DNA of 64,000 nucleotides from Erodium maritimum (GCA_963921825.1 OY997592.1:30173730-30237729); one strand, 5' to 3'; positions 1-12,324 are shown, counted from the stretch's first letter. The notes: generated by a model not told the origin, from the letters alone. Made by a program: numbers and translations.

Positions 1-1049
1 TACTAGGCCGCGGACAGGCAGGGCCGATACTCTTCGAAATCGGGATATCATCAGCTCCTACAACAACGGTAGGATGAGAACCATCAGGCAGCGGGAATTC
101 TCTGAGCATCAATTTGGGATATCCCGGCCCCACCCCGGTATAGGATTCTCCTCTAACGCTGCCTTACAGATACCCTTCAAGTGGCTACGAATCTCAACAA
201 GAGATATGTTCCAGCCAATCCGTCTTGTGCAATATGTGGGTCATACCTTGAATCGGCTCCCCATTTGCTTATCTCATGTGGTTTTGCGAAAACGTGCTGG
301 AAGGAATTTGGACACCTAATCCCTCTATGAGTAAACTAGGATTTTGAGGCCTGGTGGATGACATGCACTTCGGGACTTAGTCCGATTCGGGTGCGGATAT
401 ACTATCCATTTTGTGGGAAATTTGGAAATCCCATAATGCTCTTCTCTGGAAAGGTACCACACCAGCTGCCATGTATGTTCTTTCTAAGGCACAAGTAAAC
501 CTAAAAGCTTGGAAGGATGCAAATGTTACATCTCCGCGTCCTCGGATTGCCATCCCCCAATGGCCGACAAAATGGATCTCACCGCCTATAGGCACTATGG
601 GCATCAATGTTGACGGGGCAATATTTCAGGACACGCAACAGGTAGGGCCCAGTATTATCGCTAGATCGGCAAGGGTAGAAAATGTGATAGTGGGTAACGG
701 GACACTCAATGGTACCTGGTTCCCCCTCATGATCGAAGCATATGTTATTGCCTCGACCCTGTGCAACGTAGAAATCCTAGGACCGGGGCCGATTCACATC
801 CGCTCAGATGCACATGTTATGCTTCATATGATCCTTCAAGAATAGCTTCCACTATCCCTGATATGTACGATTATTCAGGACATCCGCCAAATGTTAGTTC
901 AAAAACAGAGAGTATATCTCGAATTTGTAAAGAGGACTATGAATAAGGCAGCTCACTGGTTAGCCAGAGAGGTCAGTTCAACACTTGCTCTCCCGTGGTC
1001 AGGAAATCTTCATGATGCACTTCGATGTATTGTGAACTCTGATCATTAG
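1..1049 (+). pseudogene. LINE (L1-type) ORF2 3' fragment: zinc-binding and RNase H regions
   Basis: This is the C-terminal part of a LINE reverse-transcriptase polyprotein, broken by stops and frameshifts. Around 200-330 one frame reads a CAICGSYLESAPHLLISCG-type zinc-binding segment, which normally follows RT. From 411 another frame reads WEIWKSHNALLW, then GINVDGA (start of an RNase H fold), RSDAH, and after a stop at 843 the terminal NKAAHWLAREVSST block that closes plant LINE ORF2 proteins. The frame ends with TAG at 1047-1049. The 5' part lies outside the window. It is not functional. Family assignment is firm from motif order; the exact clade is not determined. Confidence 0.8.
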
Positions 1050-1144
1050 TACACAGTTCCATCGTTTTACTAAAAAAATATAGTTTTTATCAAACTATAA
1101 AATAATCGGGTATGTGATTTCTTTCTCTGATTAATAATTCACCA

Positions 1145-3297
1145 GAGCATTCACAACCTGCAAACCGTGTCGTGTCTTACGATTCGTAAACCGTAATTGT
1201 GTGGTTCGTGAGTCGTACGGTGTGGCTTGCATATTTCGGAAACCATGAATCACACAATCAGGTTTTGTGATTCGTGGTGTGAACCGCGACTCACATTTTT
1301 GAATCGCTGATTCGCGATTCACGGTTCGTTGGCTGCCAATCACAGCCCTCCATGTGGAAAACTAAAGAAAAAAAATTCGGATATTTGCCTCTAATGGTCC
1401 TTAACGGTTATTTTAAAAAAATCAAAACAAATACAAATTAAATACAAACAAATATTTTCCCCCACCTATAAATACCCCTCACCTCATTCATCAAACCACC
1501 AATATTTCTCTCAAAATTCTCTTTACTTTTCCTCTCAAATTTTCCACACTTATTTCGATAAAAAATGTCCAACGACGAGGCTCAAACGAGGGAGGAGTTT
1601 GAAGCCGAACTTCATGCTAAGGAGAAATGACTCCGGCGGAGGACCGACATAATGATAGAGAGAGCAATGCCACAAATCAACACATGAAGGTAAAGGATCT
1701 AAAGTGGGGGGCCTTCCCGACGACGGATTGATAGAGGTTGTCTCGAAGCCCACAACCGACTGATGCAAGATTATTTCGTCGAGCACCCGACCTATGGGCC
1801 CAATATGTTTAGGCGTCAATTTCGTATGTCTCGACCACTCTTTCAAGGAGTTATAGATGCGGTAGCGGAGCATGAAAATTACTTCGTTCAGAAGCTGGAC
1901 GGTGCAGGACGCTTGAGGATATCAACGCGCCAGAATTGCACCGCCGCAGTACGAATGCTAGCGTATGGGTGCTCGGCCGATTCATTGGACGAAACCCTAC
2001 GTATGGGGGTAAGTACTATACTCCAATATGTAAAACGTTTTTGTAAGGCCGTTATTGAGGTTTTCATCGAGGAATACGAAAGGGAAACCAAATGCGGAGG
2101 ACATGCAGCGATTACTCGAATCGGGGTACAACCGAGGGTTCCCCTGTATGATTGGCAGTCTTGACTGCATGCATTGGGAGTGGAAGAATTTCCCTTCCGC
2201 ATTGCAAGGAGCCCACGGTCGGGGAGACCAACACGGGGATCTAACCATTATGGTGGAAGCGGTAGCATCCCGTGATCTATGGATTTGGCATTCGTTTTTT
2301 TAGATGTATGGCTCGAACAACGACATCAATATCCTCCACTCCGATCACTTATTACAAGACGCTTTCCATGGCCGTTGCCTTGTCGTGGAGTACAATATCA
2401 TCAGACATCGCTATGACCGCCCGTATTATTTAGTTCACGGTTTTACCCCTCATGGAGTCGGTTCGTGAAGTCGATTCGTCATCCTTATACTCACAAAGAG
2501 AAATTGTTTGTTAAAGTCCAAGAAGGTGCTCGGAAAGATATTGAATTGGCATTTGGAGTCCTTCAAGCACGGTGGCACATGATTTCAAGGCCCGCTCGTG
2601 TTTGGAGCAGAACGACTTTCGCTGATATGATGCATGCTTTTATCATTCTACACAACATTATTGTGGAGGATGAACGTGACCAATACGAAGAATGGGATGA
2701 AAAATTGCATTACGAGCCCCCTGCGGAAATACCGGGTTGGACACCACCTCAACGATGGCATGAAGGAGGGCCCTTGTCCTACCGAAGACGGTTGCGTGCT
2801 CAAACCAATGTCACAAATGATGAGACCCATCAGTAACTCCAAGATGACCTTCTTGAGTACATATGGGGTTGGTTTGGAGCGATTTACCATGACTCAAACG
2901 ACTACGACGACGACGAGTGAGATGAGTTAATAAATTTGATGTACCAAATGCATTGTAGTTTGATGTACTATTTGGGGAGTAATAGAATTTCAAGTTTAGT
3001 TACCCATTTTAGTTACTTAATTTTATTTATTATTTATTTATATTTTAGTTTATTTATTTGATTTATCAAAAAAATCAATTTTATTTAGTATTTACTGTTT
3101 TAAAATTTGAATTTAATAAATTCAGCAAAAGAATAATTAAATATCCACTCAACACTTCTGTAAACCATGATCCTCATATGTGATCCCCTCATTGTAGAAC
3201 TCATCTCAATTTCAGGGGTTCACATCACAAAACATCCCAGTCACCACATGATTCGCGCATCATGATCCCCATATGTGATCCCTCACTGTACATGCTC
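1145..3297 (+). mobile_element. decayed PIF/Harbinger DNA transposon
   Basis: The left end starts GAGCATTCACAACC; the right end read in reverse starts GAGCATGTACAG. Both share the GAGCA start typical of PIF/Harbinger termini and seen at two other Harbinger-type ends here (56419, 31567). Inside is a disrupted DDE transposase. No clean 3-bp TWA duplication is visible (CCA left, TCA right), so the ends are probably mutated or slightly misplaced. Subterminal 1150-1345 holds many interleaved GATTCG/CGAATC words. A truncated LTR has inserted 8 bp beyond the right end. Confidence 0.7.
1565..2920 (+). pseudogene. PIF/Harbinger transposase (HARBI1-like DDE nuclease), broken
   Basis: The transposase would cut and paste the surrounding element. 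Pieces in order: an N-terminal start at 1565 that stops after about 20 codons; a helical region from 1763 (RRQFRMSRPLF, TAAVRMLAYG, SADSLDETLRMG); after a frameshift near 2090, GSLDCMHWEWKN with the first catalytic Asp (about 2157-2190); a stop after WIWHSFF (2302); then GSNNDINILHSD with the second Asp; a stop near 2467; then KDIELAFGVLQARW with the catalytic Glu (about 2537-2578) and the FIILHNIIVEDE block. An in-frame TAA at 2834 precedes the acidic tail ending at 2920. All three catalytic residues survive but at least three breaks prevent translation. No companion Myb-like ORF was found. Confidence 0.85.
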
Positions 3298-3305
3298 TCA
3301 TAACT
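3047..3305. repeat. direct repeat, copy 1: Harbinger right end plus flank
   Basis: About 259 bp of AT-rich sequence ending in TAACT, repeated nearly identically at 5633-5891. This copy ends exactly where the LTR begins (3306). See the finding on filled and empty sites. Confidence 0.9.
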
Positions 3306-5632
3306 TGTCACGCCCCGAATTCGGCAGGACCGAACCCGGAACGCGAATGGTGAAACAATAAAATAATTTTCAAACATTTTTATAAACCGCTTAAAATCAC
3401 CACTTTGAGTTAATCAAAACAATATTTTACAACTAAAAATAAGTCCAAAACAGCGGACAAAAACCAAAGCGTACGTCGCTAAACTCTCAAAAACCCGGAC
3501 TCCCGCTCCCAGCTCTTCAAGCTTCGAGAGTTCCCCTAGTCCGCCTCGCGACCAGTACATGTAGGAAAAGCAGCTAGGGGTGAGCGTTCGCTCACCACCA
3601 CGGATACCAGACTGACTACGACATACCAGCAGAAACGCCGGAAACACCAACAACAAACAAAACACCGGGGACTACTATCCCCAAACTCAAGTAACACGAC
3701 TGTCACCACGAAAACTGTTACTTTCCCCAACCAACTCAAAACCCAGACGCGTAATGTAGACCCGACACAGCGGTTACGACCTCAACCCCAAAACTCAAAT
3801 AATAACCACGCAACACCCAAGATCACAAAGGATCGCACACAACAAACAAGATCTCAAATGATCGCACTCCAGCTACTCAGTGCCGGTTGCTAACCGGCTG
3901 GGCTCGAGCCTGCCCCACGCAACTTTCCCCGACACGCAGTCGGGCCAGGCGGTCGACCTGTTAGCGATATATACAACAATACTTTTCCGATAGCTAGTCG
4001 GAAGGGGAGTCGCCCTTCATCGCAGAAGAATGCACAACTTTACCGATGGTTAGTCGGAAGGCTAGCCAACCCCCACACACGCGACCACAGGACCCCTTTT
4101 CTGTCAGGTGGGCCCCAACCTCCATGCAACCACAGTCATCACCCAAGGTTCAACAAATAGCGACAATAATATACGACTCACTACCCCTCGGTAGGGCAGT
4201 CAGCAACAATACAGGTTTAACACCCCACAGGCACCCATGGCCACCCACGACACACCAACAGTAATATACGGGTTCAACACCCCAAAGGCACTCATGGCCA
4301 CCCACAGACACAAACAATAACATACGGGTTCAACACCCCAAAGGCACACATGGCCACCCACGACACACCAATAGTAATATACGGGTTCAACACCCCAAAG
4401 GCACTCATGGCCACCCACAGACACAAACAATAACATACGGGTTCAACACCCCAAAGGCACACATGACCACCCTCATAAACCCAACAAGTTACTTAACCTA
4501 CGGGCACAACCAAAAGCCACCAGTGTTTCTATTGTTCGATACGTTCACTTATCCTACGACACTACTAAGTGTCACATGCATTTCTATTGTTCGATACGTT
4601 CACGTATCCTACGACACCACTAAGTGTCGCCTGCATTTCTATTGTTCGATAAATTTACTTATCCTACGACACCACTAAGTGTCACATGCATTTCTACTGT
4701 TAACTTTCCCTAGTCAAGGCCGAGATCCGGCTACTTTCCCCTACCTCGTAACGCTTTCCCAAAAGTCCACGCCAAGCTCCGGCATGCTCGCGATCACTCG
4801 CCTAGCTTCCCCTTTCCGCGGTCGTCGGCACGATCTAACATGAACACAATTAAAACACTTTTTTAAGTTCGCAGGCAAAGCTGAATTTTAATGAACTTGA
4901 CGAATGCAACCCCGACAATGTCGATCACTCCCAAACTTCCCAATTACTTGACATTGTAAATAATGGGCCCGGAAAGGCCCGATTCGCCCGGCTCGGCGAA
5001 TCTGCCCGGGATTGGAAAACGCCCTTCCGGGCTCCGAAAATTCCCGTTTTCGTTTCTACGATCTTAGAATAATTCAAGGGTTCCAATGCAATCGACGAAA
5101 TCAATTTCCGACTTCCGAGCGATTTAATTCGCGTTTAAAGTTTCTAAACCCGAAATTTCTAACTTTCACAATTTAATTCCATAATTCGTTCCGGGTGTGA
5201 TATGTCGATTCGGGGATCGTCCAAAACCACCCGAACACGAAAAACCCGAGACCCAACACGTGGGCCCCACCCGGCCACCATCACCCGTGGGTGGTTGGAC
5301 CGATTCACCACAGTGGTGGCCGGTCCTAGCTCCGGCCAGCCACCAGCCACGGTGGCCGGAGCTCCCCCGAGCCTTCGGTCATTTTCGCCCCAAAACGTCC
5401 CCAACGAACCCTACACCTCAACTCCTCCATATTTAACTCGTTTAAACACAAACCCTAACTTTCAAACGTACCAAAACGAGAATCAATTAGGTTCTCACCG
5501 TAGGGAATGACGATGGGAGGTCGATTCTTCAACCGTTGAGACGATTCGTTGGTTGGATCGTCGGGAAAATCCACAACCCTAACACCTTCTTCTCTTTTTT
5601 TTCCTTTTCCTTCTCTCCTTCTTCTCTCTTCT
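3306..5632 (-). mobile_element. truncated LTR of a Ty3/gypsy element
   Basis: It begins TGTCACGCCCCGAA, which is the sense 3' end of an LTR carried on the minus strand, and runs parallel to the solo LTR at 22959 (same CCGAACCCGGAACG lead). It contains the GTGAGCGTTCGCTCACCACC block (about 3580) shared by the LTRs of this family here, and 50-60-bp repeats (about 4200-4460: GGGTTCAACACCCCA, GGCACTCATGGCCACCCA). It stops in a CT-rich stretch near 5632. The last several hundred bases present in the full LTRs, ending GTTATTACA, are missing. Open frames inside are repeat by-products and not genes. Confidence 0.85.
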
Positions 5633-5891
5633 TTTTATTTATTTGTTTTATCAAAAAAAATCAATTTTATGTAGTATTTACTGTTTTAAAATTTGAATTT
5701 AATTAATTCAGCAAAAGAATAATTAAATATCCACTCAACACTTCTGTAAATCATGATCCTCATATGTGATCCCCTCATTGTAGAACTCAGCTCAATTTCA
5801 GGGGTTCGCATCACAAAACATCCCAGTCACCACATGATTCGTGCATCATGATCCCCATATGTGATCCCTCACTGTACATGCTCTCATAACT
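5633..5891. repeat. direct repeat, copy 2: Harbinger right end plus uninterrupted flank
   Basis: Second copy of 3047-3305. Here TAACT is followed by TCTCTTCAATAAA instead of by an LTR, so this copy looks like the unoccupied insertion site. Confidence 0.9.
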
Positions 5892-6481
5892 TCTCTTCAA
5901 TAAAAAACGCTCTTAAGTATATCTAAAAAAGGTTATGAGCGTCGATAAGGTTCTAAAGGTAGGGAGGTCGGATGTCGTGGCGGTTGCATCTAGTCGGCGT
6001 TGTTAGGTAGTGGGGCTCCTCGCGAAATTGCTACAGTGACGATGTAAGGAAGGTAATCGATTTCTCCCTTTTGAAAACTGTCTCGATTTCTCAGTTTTGG
6101 TTCTTTGATATGGATCAATTGATCCATCGTTGGTATTGGAGTTGGTCGGACTGATCGCCGCTCGTCGTAACCCTTTACCGTCGAGCTTGTACTCTAGGAG
6201 GGTTTTTTTTCGGCCCTTGAACCTGCTCACTGCCAATACTTTGCCCTTCGATTTCGGTCTAGGAAGTAATTTTCGGGGTTTTGGGGTTTTGGGGAAAAGT
6301 TCAGGATTGTTTTTTGCTTGTCTGTGATGTTCTCAGGGGTTCACTATTGACGATGTGGGATTAGAGGAACTGCTTCTGGGACGTTTTAATTTCATTTGGT
6401 ATTGTGAGTGGTGCTTGTGTGGGGTGTGAAATTTTCCTTCACAAGGCTAATCCATAGTTTGGGTCACAGCCACAACACCAT
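5892..6481. other. gene-free stretch, possible 5' part of the adjacent LINE
   Basis: About 590 bp with short runs such as GGGGTTTTGGGG near 6275. No coding match is seen. Its position directly before the endonuclease fragment suggests it could be the region upstream of that LINE's ORF2, but this is only inferred from position. Confidence 0.3.
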
Positions 6482-7075
6482 GAGGATTTCTATCTTGAAA
6501 TTGTAGGGGCCTAGGAAAATTGGTTTTGGTAGAGTACCTGAAGGGTATCATACATTGTCGCACACCTCAAATCATTCTCTTGCGTGAGACTTTAGTGGAG
6601 GTGGACTGGGTAGAGGTCCTAAAACTTCGATTTGGCATATCCGAAGGTTGCGAGGTACCGACGAATGGCCACCAAGGGGGCATTATGTTACTTTGGACGG
6701 AGGAATTCTAAGTTACGGTCAAGGGACGGGTCCTCGACATATAAATGTCAATATCCAAGGGACTGAGGTTGAGGAATTTCACTTTTCGGGTATCTATGGA
6801 GAAGCCAATTGTGAGCTCTGATGGAACACTTGGGACCTACTCAGATCATTAGGGGAAACTCAATGACTCAGTTGAGGCCAATTGGATCTTGATGGGGGAT
6901 TTCAACGACATTCTTAATCAGAGAGAAAAGAGAGGAGATCATCCATATCCTGAAAATCTAATCACCTCGTTCAAAGATGTATTGAGTGACTTGCAATTAC
7001 ATGATTTTGGATGTCATCCGTATCCTGAAAATTTAATCACCTCATCTAAAAGGGTAGAGAACATAATTTAAGGAT
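6482..7075 (+). pseudogene. LINE ORF2 N-terminal (APE-type endonuclease) fragment
   Basis: Broken frames carry the landmarks of a plant LINE endonuclease: IILLRETLVEVDW (about 6565), GGIMLLWTEEF (about 6680), a HFSGIYGEAN-like segment (about 6780), then WILMGDFNDILNQREKRG (about 6884-6940), the GDFN catalytic neighbourhood. Stops interrupt it at 6709 and elsewhere. A PYPENLITS segment occurs twice (about 6943 and 7021), suggesting a small internal duplication. RT is absent. This is a dead fragment. Confidence 0.75.
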
Positions 7076-7361
7076 GTATCAGATTTTATTTGTACAAGAT
7101 ATTTTTTGGAACATTTTTTCTCTCTATTGTTCTTTGCTTCATCTTCATTTTTGGAGCAAGTTCTACAATCTACTAGCATAATATTGACGATCCAAGGAGG
7201 ATTGAAGCATCCATGAAGCCTCCCACAATCTCCGTTTTTTCTAATTTCATGTGTTGAAGCTTTACAGAGTCGGAGATGGTGGGTTTGTAAGATAGAGGAG
7301 TTTTTTATTTGGTTTTTCAACCCAATCTCGGTTTTAATCTCTATCATTCTCTAGATTTGTT
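7076..7361. other. gene-free stretch, no recognisable content
   Basis: Mixed-composition sequence between the LINE fragment and the Mutator-like terminus. No motif, repeat or credible coding frame was recognised. Confidence 0.5.
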
Positions 7362-7370
7362 ATAAAGTTA

Positions 7371-7560
7371 GGATTAATTACAATTACCTATCCTTAAGTT
7401 TACACGATTATCCGATGCATACCCTGATATTTTTTTAACGAATGCATAACCTTACCTTTCAACTTGTAACAACATTACCCCTTCGTCCAATTTTCCATTT
7501 ATTTACTGTTCACTTTTTTAGGAAATGCCCAAAATGCCCTTAGTTATACACCCTAAATCC
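7371..7560 (+). mobile_element. left terminus of an old Mutator-like element
   Basis: TTAATTACAATTACCTA and the sequence after it to about 7420 is the inverse of 21095-21146 at the other side of the nested LTR retrotransposon. A related terminus opens the small element at 36452. The 9 bp before it (ATAAAGTTA, 7362-7370) match the 9 bp after 21146 (ATAAATCTA) at 7 positions. Confidence 0.55.
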
Positions 7561-8025
7561 TAGGGCTGGGCATCGGTCAGTACCCGCCCCAAAAGCCCAT
7601 ACCCATTAACCAAACCATGATTCCCGGTTACCTAAAACCCATACCTGTCCCCATCACCAATCGTCGGAGGAAAAGCTGATAACCGCCCAGCCTTACTACC
7701 AGGCCGTGACGGTTATACCATCCAACCAGGCCCAATGTGCTTTTTGTTGGGCCTTAAAAAAAAACCAACACGCAACATTTTATAAACATATTTTACAAAC
7801 TTCCAAGTTAATTTCACAAACCTGCCTATTTTAGAGAATTCAAACATTCAAGCACAAAAATTCTTAGAACTAATATCTCATAATCATATATTTATCGTCT
7901 TATAAAACACTGTTTCAGAAACGATTTTTGTATAACACAAACAGTTCAACAAAAAATATAGTTTTGACTAAACTGCAATCAGCCCATTATAACAAAAAAA
8001 AATCATTCAAGGTCATCAAAAGTCT
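7561..8025. other. AT-rich stretch with a possible hAT-type end
   Basis: TAGGGCTGGGCATCGG at about 7561 resembles the TAGGGCTGGGCA start common at hAT-type non-autonomous ends, followed by a CCCATACCC-rich subterminal part. No matching right end or 8-bp duplication was found. The rest to 8025 is AT-rich without genes. Confidence 0.3.
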
Positions 8026-8030
8026 TCAAA

Positions 8031-11000
8031 TGTCACGCACCGATTTCAGCAACCGAACTCGGGACGCGAACATTTAAAATAATAAAACATTTTGAAACCC
8101 CTTTTCATAGATCACTTTAAAATCATCATTTGTTCAACAAAATAATATTTACCCCTTAAAACACGTCCCAACAAGTGGACAAAACAAGGTATCCGTCACT
8201 AGACTCAAAAGTAAAACCCAGAATCCCGCTCCTAGCTCTTCAAGCTTCAGAAGCTCACCTAGTCCAACCTGCGACCGGTACCTGTAGGAAAAGCAGCTAG
8301 GGGTGAGCGTTCGCTCACCACCATGGATAACAGACTGACTACGGCATAATTAGCAGACAATGCCGGTAACACCAACAACAAACTCAACACCGGGGAACAC
8401 TATCCCCAACCCAAGTACTCCGACTGAACGCATGCCCACTGTTACCTTCCTTGACCAAATCAACACTCTGACACGTAAAGTAGACCCGACACAACGATCA
8501 CAACCTCTTCCACGGACTCAAGGACCAACACGAAAAACCCAAGATCACAAAGGATCGTGCACCAAACAAGATCACAAAGGATCGCATACCAAGCAAGATC
8601 ACAAAGGATAACATACCAGCTGCCCAGTAACCTCCCTCACCAGACTCAACCTCAAACTCGTAATGTAAACCCGACACAACCATTTATGACCTCCTCCAAA
8701 GACACGAACACGAATCAGGCTAGCCAAAGAATGCTTACAACCTACCGAGCCTCGAACACGGATCAGGCTAGCCAAAGAATGCTCGTAACCTGCCGAGACC
8801 CGGTCACGGATCAGGCTAGCCAAAGAATGCTCATAACCTTTCGGGATCCGGACACGGAACAGGCAAGCCAAAGAATGCTCATAACCTGTCGAGACTCGAG
8901 TTTGGTCTGGCCAGCCAAAGAATGCTCGTAACCTGCCAAAATCCACACCACTCCCCGACACACAGTCGGGTCACTAACCTCGGGCAAACACAATCACAAC
9001 CACAAGCAAAGTTCAACAAACAGCAACAACACAGGTTCAACACTTCACAGGCACTCATGGCCACCCAAGACACCAACAGTAAAACACGGACTCAACAACC
9101 CCACGGCCTCCCAAGACACACCAACCATAACTCACGGGCTCAACAACCCCACGGGCACTCACGGCCTCCCAAGACACACCAACCATAACTCACGGGCTCA
9201 ACAACCCCACGGGCACTCACGGCCTCCCAAGACACCCCAACCATAACTCACGGGCTCAACAACCCCACGGGCACTCACGGCCTCCCAAGACACACCAACC
9301 ATAACTCACGGGCTCAACAACCCCACGAGCACTCACGGCCTCCCAAGACACACCAACCATAACTCACGGGCTCAACAACCCCACGGGCACTCACGGTCTC
9401 CCAAGACACACCAACCATAACTCACGGGCTCAACAACCCCACGGGCACTCATGGCCACCCAAGACACACCAACCATAACTCACGGGCTCAACAACCCCAC
9501 GGGCACTCACGGTCTCCCAAGACACACCAACCATAACTCACGGGCTCAACAACCCCACGGGCACTCATGGCCACCCAAGACACACCAACCATAAAGACAC
9601 GGGTTCGACAACCCCACGGGCACTCACGGCTACCCAAGACACAACAGTAACACGGGCTCCCACGGCCACCCAAGACACAATAATAAAGTACGGGCTCTCA
9701 TGGCCACCCAAGACACGACAGTAACACGGGCCCTCATGGCCACCCGAGACACAATAATAAAGTACGGGCTCTCATGGCCACCCAAGACACGACTTACACA
9801 AACAACCTCCGGCATAACCAATGCCTCCAACAGTCCTAATATCAACAGTTTCACAATCAACCTCCGGGCATGGTCATATGCCTCCAGTAATTCTACTAAC
9901 GCTAAGTTCTCTGCTCCTACGACACTACTAAGTGTCACATGCATTTCCAATGTTCGCTACGTTCCCGTATCATGCATTTCTAATATTCGATAACCTACTT
10001 AACCCACGACACCCCGGTGTCACATGCAATTCTACTGTTAACTTTCCCTAGTCAGGGCCGAGATCCGGCTACTTTTCCCTACCTCTTGAAGCGTGTCAAA
10101 ACCGATACTCTTACTCCGGCGAAGCTCCATAATTCCCGCTAAGCCTCCTATTTCCACGGTAGGCGACACGGTCTACAATCATTACAATTAACACACTTTT
10201 TAAGTAAGCAGGCGAAACCCGAATTTAAAGAATTAAACGCCCAAACGCAACCCCGACAATGTCGATCACTCCCAAACTCCCAATTACTCGACATTGTCGA
10301 TAATGGACCCGGAAAAGCCCGATTCGCCCGACATGGCGAATCTGCCCGGGTTTTGGAAACGCCCTTCCGGGGCTCCGAAAATTCCCGTTTTCGTTTCTAC
10401 GGTCTTAGAATAATTCAAGGGTTCCTATGCACTTGACGGAATCGAATTCCGACTTCCGAGTCATTTAATTTACGTTTCAAGTTTCTAAAACCCGTTAATT
10501 ACAACCTTTCCAATTTAATTCCAAATTTCGATTCGGGTGTGGATTAACGAATTGTGGATCGTCCTAAACCACCCGAACACGAAAACCCGAGACCCGAGCA
10601 TGTGGGCCCCACACGGCCATAATGGGAAAATTTCATTTTCGCCCCAAAACGTTCCTAACGAACCCCAAACCTCAACCATTCATCTTTAAACCAATTCTAA
10701 CCAAAACCCAACCATATTTGAATCATTTAAACTCAAACCCTAAAATTCAAACGTACCAAAACAAAAATCGGTTAGGTGCTCACCGTAGTGAATGTCGATG
10801 TGAGCTCGATTCTTTTATCGTTGAGACGATCCAACGGTTTGATGCTCGTGAATAGTGGCAAAACCCCCAACCCTCTTCTCTTTTCTCTCCCTTTATTCTC
10901 TCTTATTTTCTTTCTCTAAAAACTATCATCTTTTCTAATTTATGAAGTGTTGGCCGAGACCTCATATTTACCATTCCTTTTGTTTTGTTTTAAAAACAAC

Positions 11001-11509
11001 AACTTTCCATATTTACCAAACTAACATCAAGTCCCATCTTTGTTTTGTCCAATAAACCTAACACCACCACATTGGTGACATGTGGCAAGTGGGTCCCACA
11101 CCTTTTGGAAAATGTCTCCTAGATATTTTCCAATCAGATTCGCGAAATTCGGTCGTTTCGGGCCCCGAACGGGCATTTTTTCCAAGAAATTACGAAACTT
11201 GGCGGGCTACAAGGAAACGGCTCAACTAAGACCGCTGCGACGACGGCTAAGCTTTTTGCATCCAAAACGGTCCTCGAATGGACCAAAACGTCGCTCGGTT
11301 GACTTTTCCAACGAAAAGTCAACTTTTCCCAAATTGATCAGAAAGTTTTCCTGAGTCCCCCGGAACTCACTTTGGTCGATAACGGGGTCAACTTAAGTCC
11401 GGTATGACCCTCGGGGTCAATTTAGGTTCAAATAAGTGCCTGACCAAAAATTTTAAATTTTCCCGTTTTTCGTAGGTTTGACTGGCGTTGACCGGGAGTG
11501 GTTATTACA
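8031..11509 (-). repeat. 3' LTR (left copy), 3479 bp
   Basis: Starts TGTCACGCACC and ends GGTTATTACA on the plus strand. It contains a 58-bp tandem array (eight CCATAACTCACGGGCTC units from 9125). It differs from the right LTR by scattered substitutions, by three extra array units and by lacking the short LINE insertion. No genes; the frames inside come from repeats. Confidence 0.95.
9125..9588. repeat. 58-bp tandem array in left LTR, eight units
   Basis: CCATAACTCACGGGCTC recurs at 9125, 9183, 9241, 9299, 9357, 9415, 9473 and 9531, giving an exact 58-bp period. The right LTR has five units. Confidence 0.95.
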
Positions 11510-11523
11510 ATCTATCCCCCTTA
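11510..11523 (-). promoter_or_regulatory. polypurine tract
   Basis: Read on the minus strand this is AAGGGGGATAGAT directly before the TGTAATAACC start of the 3' LTR, the expected primer for plus-strand DNA synthesis. Confidence 0.8.
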
Positions 11524-11559
11524 AAGGAATTTCGTCCGCGAAAATTAAAACAACGCACT

Positions 11560-11793
11560 TCAGGAGTCAAACCGGTCGGGGTACTTCGCGCGAACCTCGT
11601 CCTCGCGTTCCCAAGTCGACTCGGCCTCGTGGTATCGCCACAACACCAGTCCTAAGCGGATAACCCTTCCCCGCAGGATCTGCTCCCGTGGATCCCTTTC
11701 CCACATCGGTTTCTCCTTATACGGGACATCACCCGTTACCTCGACATCCCCCCACTCAAAGACGTACTCAAGACCTCGAAAGGCTAGATACAC
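11560..11793 (-). pseudogene. polyprotein C-terminus, chromodomain-like
   Basis: Last part of a gypsy Pol polyprotein. It reads PYKEKPMWERDPREQILRGR, then VLWRYHEAESTWEREDEVRAKYP and stops at 11560 just before the polypurine tract. The LWR-YH-x-ES/AT-WE-x-E-D-E-x-R-x-KYP pattern is the C-terminal chromodomain-type module that directs chromoviral integration. It lies in a short open frame cut off from integrase by stops. Confidence 0.8.
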
Positions 11794-11904
11794 CGCGGGG
11801 CTAACCCGCCTCCGCCGCGGTTGAAACGCACCAGTCCACCCTTCGGACTCATCTCTAGGGATACATGACCACCGACTGCTGACTCGAGTGGTCGGCGCCG
11901 TCTG

Positions 11905-12324
11905 TCAGCATAGTTCCTGCTGACTCTGCGCGGTCTTCAACCGCTCATGCTTCGGCACGACAGACTCAGCTGTCTCTCGGTCCAGTTCTAGACCCAGTAA
12001 ACTCTTATTTGTCACTTCTACCCAGCACACGGGCGATCGACCCGACCTACCATACAACGCTTCGAACGGTGCCATCATGATACTGGCCTGAAAGTTGTTG
12101 TTGTAGGCGAACTCGGCTAACCGCTCATGACACCCATCGTGACGTGCCCCCATTTCCACTGTGCAACCCGTAGTGGCTGCGATAATCCATCGGGACGCTG
12201 TTGTTCGGCTCTCACCTGTCGACGAGTGAGGCATCGCGATACTACTCCGCGACTGCTCTCCGCATCCTGCTCCACTAGACATGCCACCTGATGTCGCGCT
12301 CCTCTTAGTGCTACCCACGTGCAC
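11905..12324 (-). pseudogene. integrase C-terminal core fragment
   Basis: Residues 66 onward (about 12129 to 11905) read HERLAEFAYNNNFQASIMMA, PFEALYGRSGRSPVCW and the LLGLELDRETAE segment, the highly conserved end of gypsy integrase catalytic cores. The 60 residues before it are not integrase-like and probably reflect the deletion junction. The HHCC zinc region and the first catalytic Asp residues are missing. Confidence 0.85.

Noticed and set aside
1145..3297. A TWA target-site duplication for the first Harbinger element
   Set aside because: Flanking triplets read CCA and TCA; no exact TTA/TAA pair could be shown.
8360..9188. Open frames inside the LTRs (for example 8360-8611, 8557-8931, 8922-9188 and equivalents at 14807-15407)
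   Set aside because: They follow tandem LTR repeats, occur on both strands, match no family and duplicate with the LTR; treated as by-products.
9125..9588. CRISPR-like regular direct repeats (58-bp in the LTRs, 29-bp at 23957, 120-bp at 24477)
   Set aside because: Units are contiguous with no unique spacers and sit inside retrotransposon LTRs of a plant genome; ordinary tandem arrays.
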